Shown here piece after piece: positions 37,222 to 45,900 of a DNA stretch of 64,000 bases (position 1 is its first letter; each line of letters starts with the position of its first letter). Made by a program: the position numbers and the translations under genes. The DNA is from JADJEK01 sp052034255 (GTDB taxonomy: Bacteria; Planctomycetota; B15-G4; JADJEK01). The DNA is taken from the NCBI GenBank assembly GCA_052034255.1, contig JBPOIU010000032.1, positions 1-64,000 on the forward strand, in the 5' to 3' direction. The notes beneath the pieces were generated by a model. The model did no database searches, was not told the DNA's origin, and worked only from the letters and a program-made list of their open reading frames with translations.

Positions 37222-37749
37222 ATGGGCAAGTTCTGGTTGGTCGTGCTGTTCTGCCTCGCCGCGTTGCTGATCGTGCTGGTCGGAGCTCCGCTGCTGCTTC
37301 CCGAGGCGCTCGATCTCGAGGCGTCGATCCGCGTCGGTGCTCCGCCGGAGCGCGTCGCGGCGTGGCTCGAGAAGCCGGCCGCGTGGAAGGAGTGGAACTC
37401 GTTCGCGCGCGCGACCGATGCATCCGCATTCGCGACGAACGGGCCCGAGAGCGGTACCGGCGCCGAGCTCACGTGGACACGAGGTGATCACGCGGAAACG
37501 TTGCGCATCACGAAGGTCGAGCCCGCGGCACGCGTCCAGTACGAGATCCTGCGCGCCGGCGAGGCGATGTCGGGCGGTCAGTTCCTGCTGACGCAGGAAG
37601 GCGATCAGACCCAGGTCGTCTGGCGGCACCGCGGAGTGTTCGACCGCAACTTCTTCCAGCCGGTCGTGCTGTTCCTGGTCCGCGATCGCGTCCAGCGCTC
37701 ACTGAACGAGGGCCTGGCGGAGCTGCGCACGCGCGCCGAAGCCCAATGA
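37222..37749 (+). CDS. SRPBCC (START-like) ligand-binding protein
   Basis: 175 residues: one N-terminal membrane segment (VVLFCLAALLIVLVGAPLLL), then a polyketide-cyclase/SRPBCC domain with IRVGAPPERVAAWLEKPAAWKEWNSF at the start and the long C-terminal helix VRDRVQRSLNEGLAEL. Members bind hydrophobic ligands; no catalytic residues or ligand can be named. Convergent with the anti-sigma gene across a GGGGAC/GTCCCC hairpin. Confidence 0.75.
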   Translation: MGKFWLVVLFCLAALLIVLVGAPLLLPEALDLEASIRVGAPPERVAAWLEKPAAWKEWNSFARATDASAFATNGPESGTGAELTWTRGDHAETLRITKVEPAARVQYEILRAGEAMSGGQFLLTQEGDQTQVVWRHRGVFDRNFFQPVVLFLVRDRVQRSLNEGLAELRTRAEAQ

Positions 37750-37776
37750 CGGGGACAGACGCGCCTCCGTCCCCGT
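37749..37776. terminator. ACGGGGAC/GTCCCCGT hairpin between convergent genes
   Basis: An 8-bp perfect stem (37749-37756 with 37769-37776) followed by TTTG, overlapping the last base of the SRPBCC stop. Core sequence resembles the GGGGACAG palindrome family. Confidence 0.65.
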
Positions 37777-37784
37777 TTGCCGCC

Positions 37785-38408
37785 TCAGGGCCCGCTGACC
37801 GTCATCCACTGACCCGCTGCGAGCACGCGCGGTCGATCGAGCATCGACGTCGCGACGAGCCCGCGCAGCACTTCGATCTGGACGTGCGTGTCGTCGTTGC
37901 ACGCGTCGTCATCGACGAGCTCGGGTAGCGGGCCCACGCGAACCGTGAACGCACAATCGTTGCACGAGATCGCGCCGAGCGGCGTCTGCACGACGCCCAT
38001 CGCCGCTCCCATCAAGAACGTGCACATGCCCGCGTCGAGCCGTGCCGTGTCCGCGTCGAGTCGCGTCAGCGCTGCGTCGTCGCTCGGCCGCGCGTCGATC
38101 GCCGCGACCTCGACGACGCGCGGTGGCTGCTCATGTCGAGCGAGGCGCGCTCCGAGCGCGATCACGATCAGCGCGGCGGCCGCGTGCATCCACGTGAACG
38201 ACATGCGCGCGCGCGGCGCCAGCGTCGTCACCGTGCCGCGCACCGCGTCGATCGTGCCGCGATACGTCGCCAGCGCGAGTGAGCAACGCCCGCAGCGCGC
38301 GAGGTGCTCGCGCGTGGCGGTGTCGACGGCGTCCCCTGCGGCGAGGTCCATCAATGCGACGTCGAACTCCGGGCAGCCGTCGCGCTCGTTCGTCGAAAGT
38401 GCGTTCAT
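37785..38408 (-). CDS. Anti-sigma factor with zf-HC2 domain
   Basis: 207 residues. The N-terminus has the zinc-binding anti-sigma motif REHLARCGRC (H-x3-C-x2-C), then one membrane segment (HAAAALIVIALGARLA) and an extracytoplasmic domain of about 110 residues with paired cysteines (ISCNDC, DDACND) and a FecR-like end VLAAGQWMTV. It overlaps the upstream ECF sigma gene by 4 nt (ATGA), so it very likely holds that sigma factor until an envelope signal acts. Confidence 0.85.
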   Translation of the reverse strand: MNALSTNERDGCPEFDVALMDLAAGDAVDTATREHLARCGRCSLALATYRGTIDAVRGTVTTLAPRARMSFTWMHAAAALIVIALGARLARHEQPPRVVEVAAIDARPSDDAALTRLDADTARLDAGMCTFLMGAAMGVVQTPLGAISCNDCAFTVRVGPLPELVDDDACNDDTHVQIEVLRGLVATSMLDRPRVLAAGQWMTVSGP

Positions 38409-38911
38409 CGGTCGTCTCCGTCGCGCAGTCGGTCCCGCAGGACCTTCAGCGCGAGATAGAAGTGCTGCCGCGCCGTCGCTTCGGTGCAGTGCAGTGCGGC
38501 GGCGACTTCGCCGTACTCGAATCCGTGGCGGACCCGCAGCAGCAACGCGGCGCGTTGGCGCTCCGGGAGTTCCTCGGTCAGCGCCTGCGCGCGCGCGGCG
38601 AGATCGTTGCGTTCGACGGCGATCGCCGGATCGACGGGAGCCTCGCGCTGACTCGCGACGAGCGTCGGGCGCGCGCGCTCGGAGCGACCGTCGCGGCGCA
38701 CGCGATCGCGCAGCAAGTTCAACGCGATGCCGAACAGCCACGGCTTGACCGAACCCTGCGGCGGCCGCGTGACGGTGCGCAGAAACGTCTCCTGCACGAG
38801 GTCTTCGGCGTCGTGGGACGCGCCCATGCGGCGCAGGAACGACAAGAGGTCGCCGCGCCAAGGCTCGGGATCGAAGGTCTCGTGCGGCACGCGGGCCAAT
38901 TCCAACGGCAT
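38405..38911 (-). CDS. ECF-type RNA polymerase sigma factor
   Basis: 168 residues: region 2 (LLSFLRRMGASHDAEDLVQETFLRTV) and region 4 (LPERQRAALLLRVRHGFEYGEVAAALHCTEATARQHFYLALKVLRD). The ATG at 38911 is chosen for GGGAG 5 nt upstream; a longer frame starts 21 nt earlier. Forms an overlapping pair with the downstream anti-sigma gene. Its regulon cannot be read from this window. Confidence 0.9.
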   Translation of the reverse strand: MPLELARVPHETFDPEPWRGDLLSFLRRMGASHDAEDLVQETFLRTVTRPPQGSVKPWLFGIALNLLRDRVRRDGRSERARPTLVASQREAPVDPAIAVERNDLAARAQALTEELPERQRAALLLRVRHGFEYGEVAAALHCTEATARQHFYLALKVLRDRLRDGDDR

Positions 38912-39069
38912 GGGGACTCCCGGGGATTGCACGCGTTCCTCGCCACGCCGTCAAAGGCCGAGCTGGATTCGAGGGCGAGCCGAGGGTGGTGCGAACTCGC
39001 AACACGGCGCAGGTGCCGGTGAGGTCGTTCGGCGGGGATAAACGCCCACGGAGCCACCATCGCGCTCGG

Positions 39070-39075
39070 TAAGCT
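39070..39075 (+). promoter_or_regulatory. -10-like motif TAAGCT
   Basis: GTAAGCTCCGGCC lies 33 nt before the radical SAM start. Confidence 0.42.
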
Positions 39076-39108
39076 CCGGCCGTTTCCTGGCCGAGCCGAG
39101 GTGTTCGA

Positions 39109-40728
39109 ATGCTCCCCGCCAAGGCTGCTCGTGCGTCGGCGACCATCGCGCTCGTGCGGCCGCCCGTTTTGCAGTTGCGCAAGTCGCTGTCCGCCTACGG
39201 CGCGATCCTGCCGATCGGCCTCGCCTACGTGGCGGCCGCGCTGCGCGAAGCGGGACATCGCATTCAAGTCATCGACGCGCCCGGCGAGGCGATCGACCGC
39301 GTCGTCGACGTCCCGAGCCCGATCGGCACGCTGGCGCAGAACGGACTCGGCCCGGCCGAGATCGTCGAGCGCATCGCGCCCGGCACGCAGATCCTCGGCA
39401 TCACGCACATGTTCTTGCACGAGTGGCCGACGGTCCGCGCGATCGCCGAGGCCGCGAAGGCGAAGATCCCCGGCCTCGTCGTCGTCGTCGGAGGCGAGAA
39501 CGCGACGTCGTTCTGGTCGTGGATGTTCGCGGCGACGGACGCCGTCGACTACTGCGTGCTCGGCGAGGGCGAGGCGACGATGCTCGAACTCGTGCATCGC
39601 CTGACCGCGGGCCTGCCGGTGACGGGCCTGCAAGGCATCGCGAGTCGCGCCGAGCACGGCGGCGCCGCGGCCTCCGCGACGAACTTTGGCGGAAAGGGCG
39701 CCGGCGGCTTGTCGGAGCGACACACGCACCTGGACGAGATCCCGCGCCCCGCGTGGGATTTGTTCCCGGTGCAGGCGTACTTGGCCGGCGCTGACAACCA
39801 CGGCGTCAACCGCGGGCGCTCGATGCCGATGCTCGCCACGCGCGGGTGCCCGTACCGCTGCACGTTCTGCTCGTCGCCGTCGATGTGGACGACGAAGTAC
39901 GTCACGCGCTCGCCGCGCGAAGTCGTCGACGAGATCAAGGACTACGTCGAGCGCTACGGCATCACGAACGTCAACTTCTGCGACCTCACGGCGATCATCC
40001 GCAAGGAGTGGGTCGTCGAGTTCTGCGGCCTGCTGAAGTCCGAAGGCGTCGCGATCACGTGGCAGTTGCCGACCGGCACGCGCACGGAGGTCCTCGACGC
40101 CGAAGTCCTCGGCCTGCTGTACGAGACCGGCTGCCGCAACATCACGTACGCGCCCGAGAGCGGCTCGGACCGCATGCTCGAGACCATCAAGAAGATGGTG
40201 AAGCTGCCGCGCATGCTGGACAGCCTCGGCTACGCGCACGCGGCGGGACTCGTGACGCGCGTGAACATCATCATCGGCCATCCCGAAGAGCTGTGGTCCG
40301 ACACGCGCCAGTCGCTGAAGTTCCTGTTCAAGGCCGCGCTGAAGGGCTGCGACGACGCGGCCGTGATGATCTTCGCGCCGTACCCGGGCAGCGCCGACTT
40401 CGAGAAGCTGCTCGGCGCGGGCAAGGTCGCGATGAACGACGATTACTACTTCCTCGCGCTGGCGCGGTCGGGGTTGTCGAGCAAGACGTACAACCCGCGC
40501 ATGACGACGAAGCAGCTCGTGTTCGCGCAGTACGGCATGCTGCTCGCGTTCTACGCCACGGCGTATCTGTCGCGGCCGTGGCGCGTGTTCAAGACTCTGA
40601 AGAGCCTGATCTCGGGCAACGAGACCACGCAGCTCGACCAACTGTTGCGCACGAAGATGAACCAGGCCAAGGCGGCCCGTGCCGAAAAGGCCGTGCGCGA
40701 CCGCGATCTCGTCGGCGCGGGGAAGTGA
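39109..40728 (+). CDS. B12-binding radical SAM enzyme
   Basis: 539 residues. The N-terminal 170 residues form a cobalamin-binding-like domain (ILPIGLAYVAAALREAGHRIQVIDAP, VVVVGGENAT), followed by a radical SAM core with the 4Fe-4S cysteines 247, 251 and 254 in TRGCPYRCTFCSSP and the GxxE-like APESGSD. This class includes methyltransferases and cyclases acting on lipids, tetrapyrroles or secondary metabolites. The glycosylase 7 nt downstream gives no functional hint. Substrate unknown. Confidence 0.88.
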   Translation: MLPAKAARASATIALVRPPVLQLRKSLSAYGAILPIGLAYVAAALREAGHRIQVIDAPGEAIDRVVDVPSPIGTLAQNGLGPAEIVERIAPGTQILGITHMFLHEWPTVRAIAEAAKAKIPGLVVVVGGENATSFWSWMFAATDAVDYCVLGEGEATMLELVHRLTAGLPVTGLQGIASRAEHGGAAASATNFGGKGAGGLSERHTHLDEIPRPAWDLFPVQAYLAGADNHGVNRGRSMPMLATRGCPYRCTFCSSPSMWTTKYVTRSPREVVDEIKDYVERYGITNVNFCDLTAIIRKEWVVEFCGLLKSEGVAITWQLPTGTRTEVLDAEVLGLLYETGCRNITYAPESGSDRMLETIKKMVKLPRMLDSLGYAHAAGLVTRVNIIIGHPEELWSDTRQSLKFLFKAALKGCDDAAVMIFAPYPGSADFEKLLGAGKVAMNDDYYFLALARSGLSSKTYNPRMTTKQLVFAQYGMLLAFYATAYLSRPWRVFKTLKSLISGNETTQLDQLLRTKMNQAKAARAEKAVRDRDLVGAGK

Positions 40729-40735
40729 TCGGCGC

Positions 40736-41356
40736 ATGCCGCGCAAGACGTTCCACGACGAGAGTCGCGAACTCGCGCGCCGCGACGCGGTGATCCGCGC
40801 GCTGCACAAGAAGCACGGACCGTGCGTGCTCGGCCGCACCGCGAAGCGCGATCACTTCGCGTCGCTCGCGCGCGCGATCGTGTTCCAGCAGCTCGCGGGT
40901 AAGGCTGCCGAGTCGATCCACAAGCGCTTCGTCGCCGCGCTCGACGACGAGGTCACGGCCGAGCGCGTGCTCGCCACGAAAGAGCCGGTGCTGCGCGCCG
41001 CGGGCTTGTCGGGCTCGAAGGCGGCGTCGATCCGCGACCTCGCGCTGAAGGCCACCGACGGCACGCTCGAGTTCCGCGCGATGGGGCGCTTGAAGGACGA
41101 CGCGATCGTCGAGCGCCTCGTCGAAGTGCGCGGCATCGGTCCGTGGACCGCGCACATGTTCCTGATGTTCGAGCTCCACCGCAAAGACGTCTGGCCGACC
41201 GGCGACTACGGCGTGCGCAAGGGCTTCGGCCTCGCGTGGAAGCTGCGCGAGATGCCGACGCCGAAGCAACTCGAAGCCCTCGGCGAGTCGTTCCGTCCGT
41301 ATCGCTCGATCGCCGCCTGGTACTGCTGGCGAGCGACCGAAGACCCCGGCTGGTGA
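40736..41356 (+). CDS. DNA-3-methyladenine glycosylase II (AlkA-type HhH-GPD)
   Basis: 206 residues, the short AlkA form lacking the N-terminal domain. Helix-hairpin-helix LVEVRGIGPWTAHMFL is followed by the catalytic Asp in WPTGDYGVRKG; an upstream IVFQQLAGKAA helix is typical. It removes alkylated bases in base-excision repair. It follows the radical SAM gene by 7 nt in the same direction. Confidence 0.9.
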   Translation: MPRKTFHDESRELARRDAVIRALHKKHGPCVLGRTAKRDHFASLARAIVFQQLAGKAAESIHKRFVAALDDEVTAERVLATKEPVLRAAGLSGSKAASIRDLALKATDGTLEFRAMGRLKDDAIVERLVEVRGIGPWTAHMFLMFELHRKDVWPTGDYGVRKGFGLAWKLREMPTPKQLEALGESFRPYRSIAAWYCWRATEDPGW

Positions 41357-41363
41357 CGCGCGA

Positions 41364-41400
41364 TCGGGACGATGTCGCCGCCGGCTATCCTGTCGGGCCA
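41364..41400 (-). repeat. Degenerate inverted copy of the 37-bp repeat
   Basis: Its reverse complement (GGCCCGACAGGATAGCCGGC and onward) matches the repeat unit found just downstream, in the opposite orientation. It forms a head-to-head pair with unit 41396-41432. Confidence 0.65.
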
Positions 41401-41580
41401 GCCGCAAAACATTGCGGGCGGCTACTTGGTCCGGCCAGCCGGACAGGAATGCCGGCGGCTACTTCGTCCGGCCAGCCGGACAGGAATGCCGGCGGCTACT
41501 TCGGTCGGCCAGCCGGACAGGAATGCCGGCGGCTACTTCGTTCGGCCAGCCGAACAGGATTGCCGGCGGCTACTTCGTCC
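41396..41580 (+). repeat. Five tandem 37-bp REP-like repeats (downstream of RAYT)
   Basis: Units start at 41396, 41433, 41470, 41507 and 41544, each exactly 37 nt with no spacer. The core is GCCGGCGGCTACTT. Junctions between units fold as GTCCGG, a CCAG loop and CCGGAC. On the minus strand each unit carries GTAG before GCCGCCGGC. The first unit is the most diverged. Confidence 0.92.
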
Positions 41581-41583
41581 GGG

Positions 41584-42594
41584 TCATCCGCGTGGCCGCG
41601 TGCGTGCGAGGATCGAGGCTACGAACTCCTCGAACACGGCTCGGTACACCTGGTCGTGGATCATGAGGGTTCGGTGGGCTTGAAGCAGCCTGCGGACCGT
41701 CGAGACGCCGGTACGCGACGTCGCGGCGATCTCCTCCAACGAGAGCGCACATGCGAACCGTAGCGCAGCCGATCGAACGACGGTCCACCCATCGCGCGCA
41801 TGCGTGTTGGGGGCAACGAGCCAAGGACCCGACCGTTCGCCACGAGCGACGGTGATCCGCGTCTCGATGACGCTCGGAGCCGCGACGACGATTCCTGGTG
41901 CCGTCCCGTCCGCGAGGTGGCATCGGTCGCGAATCCACGCTGCTACCGGGCCGGACACTGCTTCGGTGGGACCGAGCCCCTTTCCGCCGCGTCGCGAAAG
42001 TCGCTCGTACACGAACTCGATCGTCCGTCGCTCTTCATCCGTCATGTCGCCGAGAACTTGGCGTTCGTAGTCCTCGCTTCGGAACGAAGCGGAGCCTGCG
42101 ACGGACGGAACGAAACGCTCGACCCAGCGAGGATCGAGCCACGCCGGTCGTGAACCCCTGCCGTAGTGGAACGCACTGCTGCTCTCGTACCCGAACGGGT
42201 GCTTCGCCAATCCAGCCAAGACCGCGTTGAAGTCGACGTATCGGATCGAGCGCAGGATGTCCTCGTCGGTGAAAAGGCGAACCGAGAAGAACGGCCCCAT
42301 GACGAGCGGTCCGTCTCGGTCGCGTCTGGCGTTGAATCCCAGGACGTACGCGCTCTCGATGTCTCGCAGGACGGCTGACATGCCGCCGTACGGAAAGCGG
42401 GCGACTCCGTGGAAATGCGTGGTGACGCACGACAGACACGGGATCTCGATGCGACCCGCTCGGACGGCCTTTCCCAATTCGGCTTCGAACTCCACCACGT
42501 CTTGGCGGGTCTCGAACATTGGGCGATGTGCGAGCGCACGATTCCCGAAGTGCTGCCACGCTCCAGCTTCGTCGAGCCTCTCGATGCGAACCAT
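41584..42594 (-). CDS. REP-associated tyrosine transposase (RAYT, Y1/HUH) with C-terminal HTH
   Basis: 336 residues. The HUH motif is His60-Phe-His62 in TTHFHGVARF. The catalytic Tyr is probably Tyr119 in SIRYVDFNAVLAGL, equivalent to the YIHLNPVRAGL block of the family; the FNARRDRDGPLVMGPF region is also typical. Beyond about residue 180 it has an extension absent from minimal RAYTs, with a helix-turn-helix-like CALSLEEIAATSRTGVSTV (about 285-305). GGAGG lies 7 nt before the ATG. Tandem 37-bp repeats flank it on both sides, so it is presumably the enzyme that acts on them. It appears intact. Confidence 0.88.
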   Translation of the reverse strand: MVRIERLDEAGAWQHFGNRALAHRPMFETRQDVVEFEAELGKAVRAGRIEIPCLSCVTTHFHGVARFPYGGMSAVLRDIESAYVLGFNARRDRDGPLVMGPFFSVRLFTDEDILRSIRYVDFNAVLAGLAKHPFGYESSSAFHYGRGSRPAWLDPRWVERFVPSVAGSASFRSEDYERQVLGDMTDEERRTIEFVYERLSRRGGKGLGPTEAVSGPVAAWIRDRCHLADGTAPGIVVAAPSVIETRITVARGERSGPWLVAPNTHARDGWTVVRSAALRFACALSLEEIAATSRTGVSTVRRLLQAHRTLMIHDQVYRAVFEEFVASILARTRPRG

Positions 42595-42641
42595 GGGATA
42601 CCTCCGATCCCCGGACGCAGGCGAGAGAGGTGGGGTTACCG

Positions 42642-42752
42642 CCGGACCCGGACAAGATTGCCGGCGGCTACTCCGTCCGGCTGGCCGGACAAGATTGCCG
42701 GCGGCTACTTCGTCCGGCTGGCCGGACAGGATTGCCGGCGGCTACTCCGTCC
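42642..42752 (+). repeat. Three tandem 37-bp REP-like repeats (upstream of RAYT)
   Basis: Units at 42642-42678, 42679-42715 and 42716-42752, same orientation and core as the downstream block. Here the junction hairpins are GTCCGG, a CTGG loop and CCGGAC, the reverse complement of those on the other side. They lie in the transposase 5' region, 47 nt before its start codon. Confidence 0.92.
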
Positions 42753-42796
42753 GGATTCGGACACGTCACCCCCCCGGTGGCGCCGAGGCCGCCTCC

Positions 42797-42825
42797 TTGG
42801 CCGCCGGCGGTTGGACCCCTATGCT
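42797..42825 (+). promoter_or_regulatory. Promoter candidate for thrS-tdh
   Basis: TTGGCC (42797-42802), a 17-nt spacer and TATGCT (42820-42825). CTATGCTCCCGC also fits the recurring -10-like motif. The leader to the ATG would be about 90 nt. No T-box-like structure was seen in it. Confidence 0.45.
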
Positions 42826-42920
42826 CCCGCGATTCGTGTTCGCGCCCGGTTCGACGTGAAGGCGCGACCCTTCGTCACCGCGATCGCGGCCTCGCCGCGG
42901 AATCCCCAGGAGTCCACTCC

Positions 42921-45900
42921 ATGGAGCTGTCCTTCGAGCTTCCCGACGGTTCGCGCGCGACCCTTCCGGCCGGCACTCCCGCCGCCGAGCTGCGAAACGC
43001 GCTGAAGGACGGCAAGAAGGCGCTCGCGGTCAAAGTCGACGGCGAAGTCATCGACGTCCACTCGCCGCTGACGAAGGGCGGCAAGGTCGAGTCCGTGCTG
43101 CCCGGCACGAAGGACGGCCTGGACGTCATACGCCACACCGCCGCGCACGTCCTCGCGCAAGCCGTCGCGCGCCGCTTCGGAAAGGACAAGATCGAGTTCG
43201 CGATCGGTCCGGTGACCGACGACGGCTTTTACTACGACTTCGACGTCGACCGCCCGTTCACGCCCGAGGACCTCGAGGCGTTCGAGAAAGAGATGGCGAA
43301 GATCGTCGGCGAGGACCTGCCGCTGACGCGCGTCGAAGCCAAATCGAAAGCCGACGCGCTGCGCATCCTGGAGCAGTCCGGCCGCGCCAAGTTCAAGAAG
43401 GAGATCGTGAACGACCTGCCGGCCGACGCCGTGGTCTCGTTCTACTCCCAGGGCGAGTTCACGGACCTCTGCCGCGGCCCGCACCTGCCGTCCACCGGCA
43501 AGGTCGGCAACGCGTTCAAGCTACTTTCCGTCGCGTCCGCCTACTGGCGCGGCGACGAGAAGCGCGAAACGCTGCAGCGCATCTACGGCACGGTGTTCCA
43601 CGACAAGAAGCAACTCGACGAGTTCGTCCGCCTGCGCGAAGAAGCGAAGAAGCGCGATCACCGCGTGCTCGGCAAGGAACTCGGGTTGTTCCATTTCTCG
43701 CAGGAGCACTCCGGTCACGCGCTTTGGCTACCCAAGGGCATGGTGTGCTGGCGCGCCCTCGAAGAACTGATGCGCGAGAAGCTGCGCGCGCGCAACTACG
43801 TCGAGATCAAGACGCCCGTCCTGCTCGACAAAACGGTATGGAAAATCACGGGCCACTGGGACCACTACCGCGACAACATGTTCTTCATCCAGCCGCACGC
43901 GCTGGAACAGAAGCCCGACGAAGAACCGCGTTACGGCATGAAGCCGATGAACTGCCCGGGCTCGGCCATGGCGTTCCGCCAGGACCTGCGCAGTTATCGT
44001 GAGTTGCCGCTGCGCCTCGCCGAGTTCGGCCTGTGCCACCGCTTCGAGAAGTCCGGCGTCATGTCCGGCATGACGCGCGTCCGCTCGTTCACGCAGGACG
44101 ACGGCCACATCTACTGCACGCCCGAACAACTCGATAACGAGATCGAATCGCTGGTCGGTTTCGTCAGCGAGGTCTACCGCACGCTCGGTTTCGAGGACAT
44201 CAAGCTGTTCTTCGCGACGCGCCCGAGCTCCTCGACGGGCACCGACGAGATGTGGGCGACCGCCGAGAACGCGATCGCGTCGACGCTGAAGCGCCTCGGG
44301 TTGAAGTATGAACTCGCGCCCGGCGACGGCGCGTTCTACGGCCCGAAGGTCGACTTCAAGGTGCTCGACTCGCTGAAGCGCGAATGGCAGCTCGCGACGA
44401 TCCAAGTCGACTTCGGCCTCGCCGAGAAGTTCGACCTCAACTACATCGACAGCGACGGCCAACAGAAGCGCCCGGTCGTGCTGCACCGCGCGATCCTCGG
44501 CTCGTTCGAACGCATGTTCGGCATCCTCATCGAGCACTACGGCGGCGCCTTCCCGCTGTGGCTCTCGCCCGAGCAAGTCCGCGTCGTGCCGGTCTCCGAA
44601 GAACGTCACGAAGTCGCGTGCCGCAACGTGCTCGACCGCCTCAAGGCCGCGGGCCTGCGCGCGAGCGTCGACCTACGCTCGACCAAGATGGGCGCGAAGG
44701 TCCGCGAAGCCACGATGTCGAAGGTCAACTACATCCTCGTCATCGGCGACCGCGAGGCCGAGACGAACAGCGTGTCCGTGCGCCGCCGCGACGGCCAGAA
44801 CGTCGGCACGATGACCGTCCATTCGGTCATCGCCGCACTGCAGCGCGAGGCCCAGACGCGCGCGATCCAGCCGGTCCTCGCGCCGCCGCTGTCGCCCGCG
44901 CCATCGTCGCCGGAAGCCGCAGCGCCGACCGCGAGCGCCGCGTCGAAGGGCGGCGTCATGCGCGCCGTCCGCCTCACGGGAGTCGGTGAAGCCAAACTCC
45001 TTCGCGACGTCCCGATCCCGGAACCGGGCCCGGGCCAAGTCCGCATCAAGGTCGTCGCGGCCGGCATCTGCGGCACCGACAAGCACCTGTGCGCCGGCGA
45101 CGCGACCGTCATCGAAAAAGCCAAACCGCCGCGCACGCTCGGCCACGAGTTCTGCGGCGAGATCGACACGCTGGGCGCGGACGTCCGCGGCCTCGCGCCC
45201 GGCGATTACGTCACGGCCGAGATGCACGTCGTCTGCGGCTCTTGCTACCCGTGTCGCACGGGCGCCGGCCACGTCTGCGAGAACACGGTCATCTGCGGCC
45301 TGCACGCCGATGGCAGCTTCGCGGACTACGTCGTCGTCCCCGCGTCGAACGTGCTGAAGCTCGACCGCGACGCGGTGCCGCCGAAGATCGGCGCGTTCCT
45401 CGACGCGCTGGGCAACGCGGTTCACACCGCATCGGCGACGAACGTCCCGGGCCGCAACATCGTCGTGCTCGGCTACGGCCCGATCGGCGCGATGACGGCC
45501 GCCGTCGTCGAGTTCATGGGCGCGTCGCAGGTCTTCATCACGGAAGTCCATCCCTTCAACCTCGCGCAAGCGCAGGCCTGGGCCGCGAAGGCGAACGCGA
45601 AGCATCCGCGCGGCCTCGAGCGCGTCGTCGTGCTCGACGTCGGCAACAAGGAAAAGCGCGCGGCCGCGGTCGAACTGATCAAGCAGCGCACGAACGGCGG
45701 CGCCGACGCCGCGCTCGAGATCTCGGGCCATCCGGACGCGATCAACGACGGCCTCGCGATGCTGCGCTGGGGCGGCGAACTCGCCGAACTCGGCATCGGC
45801 AAGGAGAAGGCGCTGACGCTCCACGACTGGAACGGCGACGTCGTGTTCAAGGGTCGTACGGTGAAGGGCATCATCGGCCGCCGCATGTACGACACGTGGT

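Noticed and set aside
41396..42752. CRISPR array at the 37-bp repeats
   Set aside because: The units are contiguous with no unique spacers and no cas genes are nearby. A Y1/HUH transposase sits between the two blocks.
42753..42920. T-box riboswitch upstream of thrS
   Set aside because: No T-box bulge sequence, specifier-loop structure or competing antiterminator could be found in the 168-nt leader.
44865..44960. ThrRS-TDH continuity as a simple sequencing error
   Set aside because: Both halves stay in one frame without any frameshift signature, and the joining region has normal linker composition. Read-level confirmation is still the decisive test.
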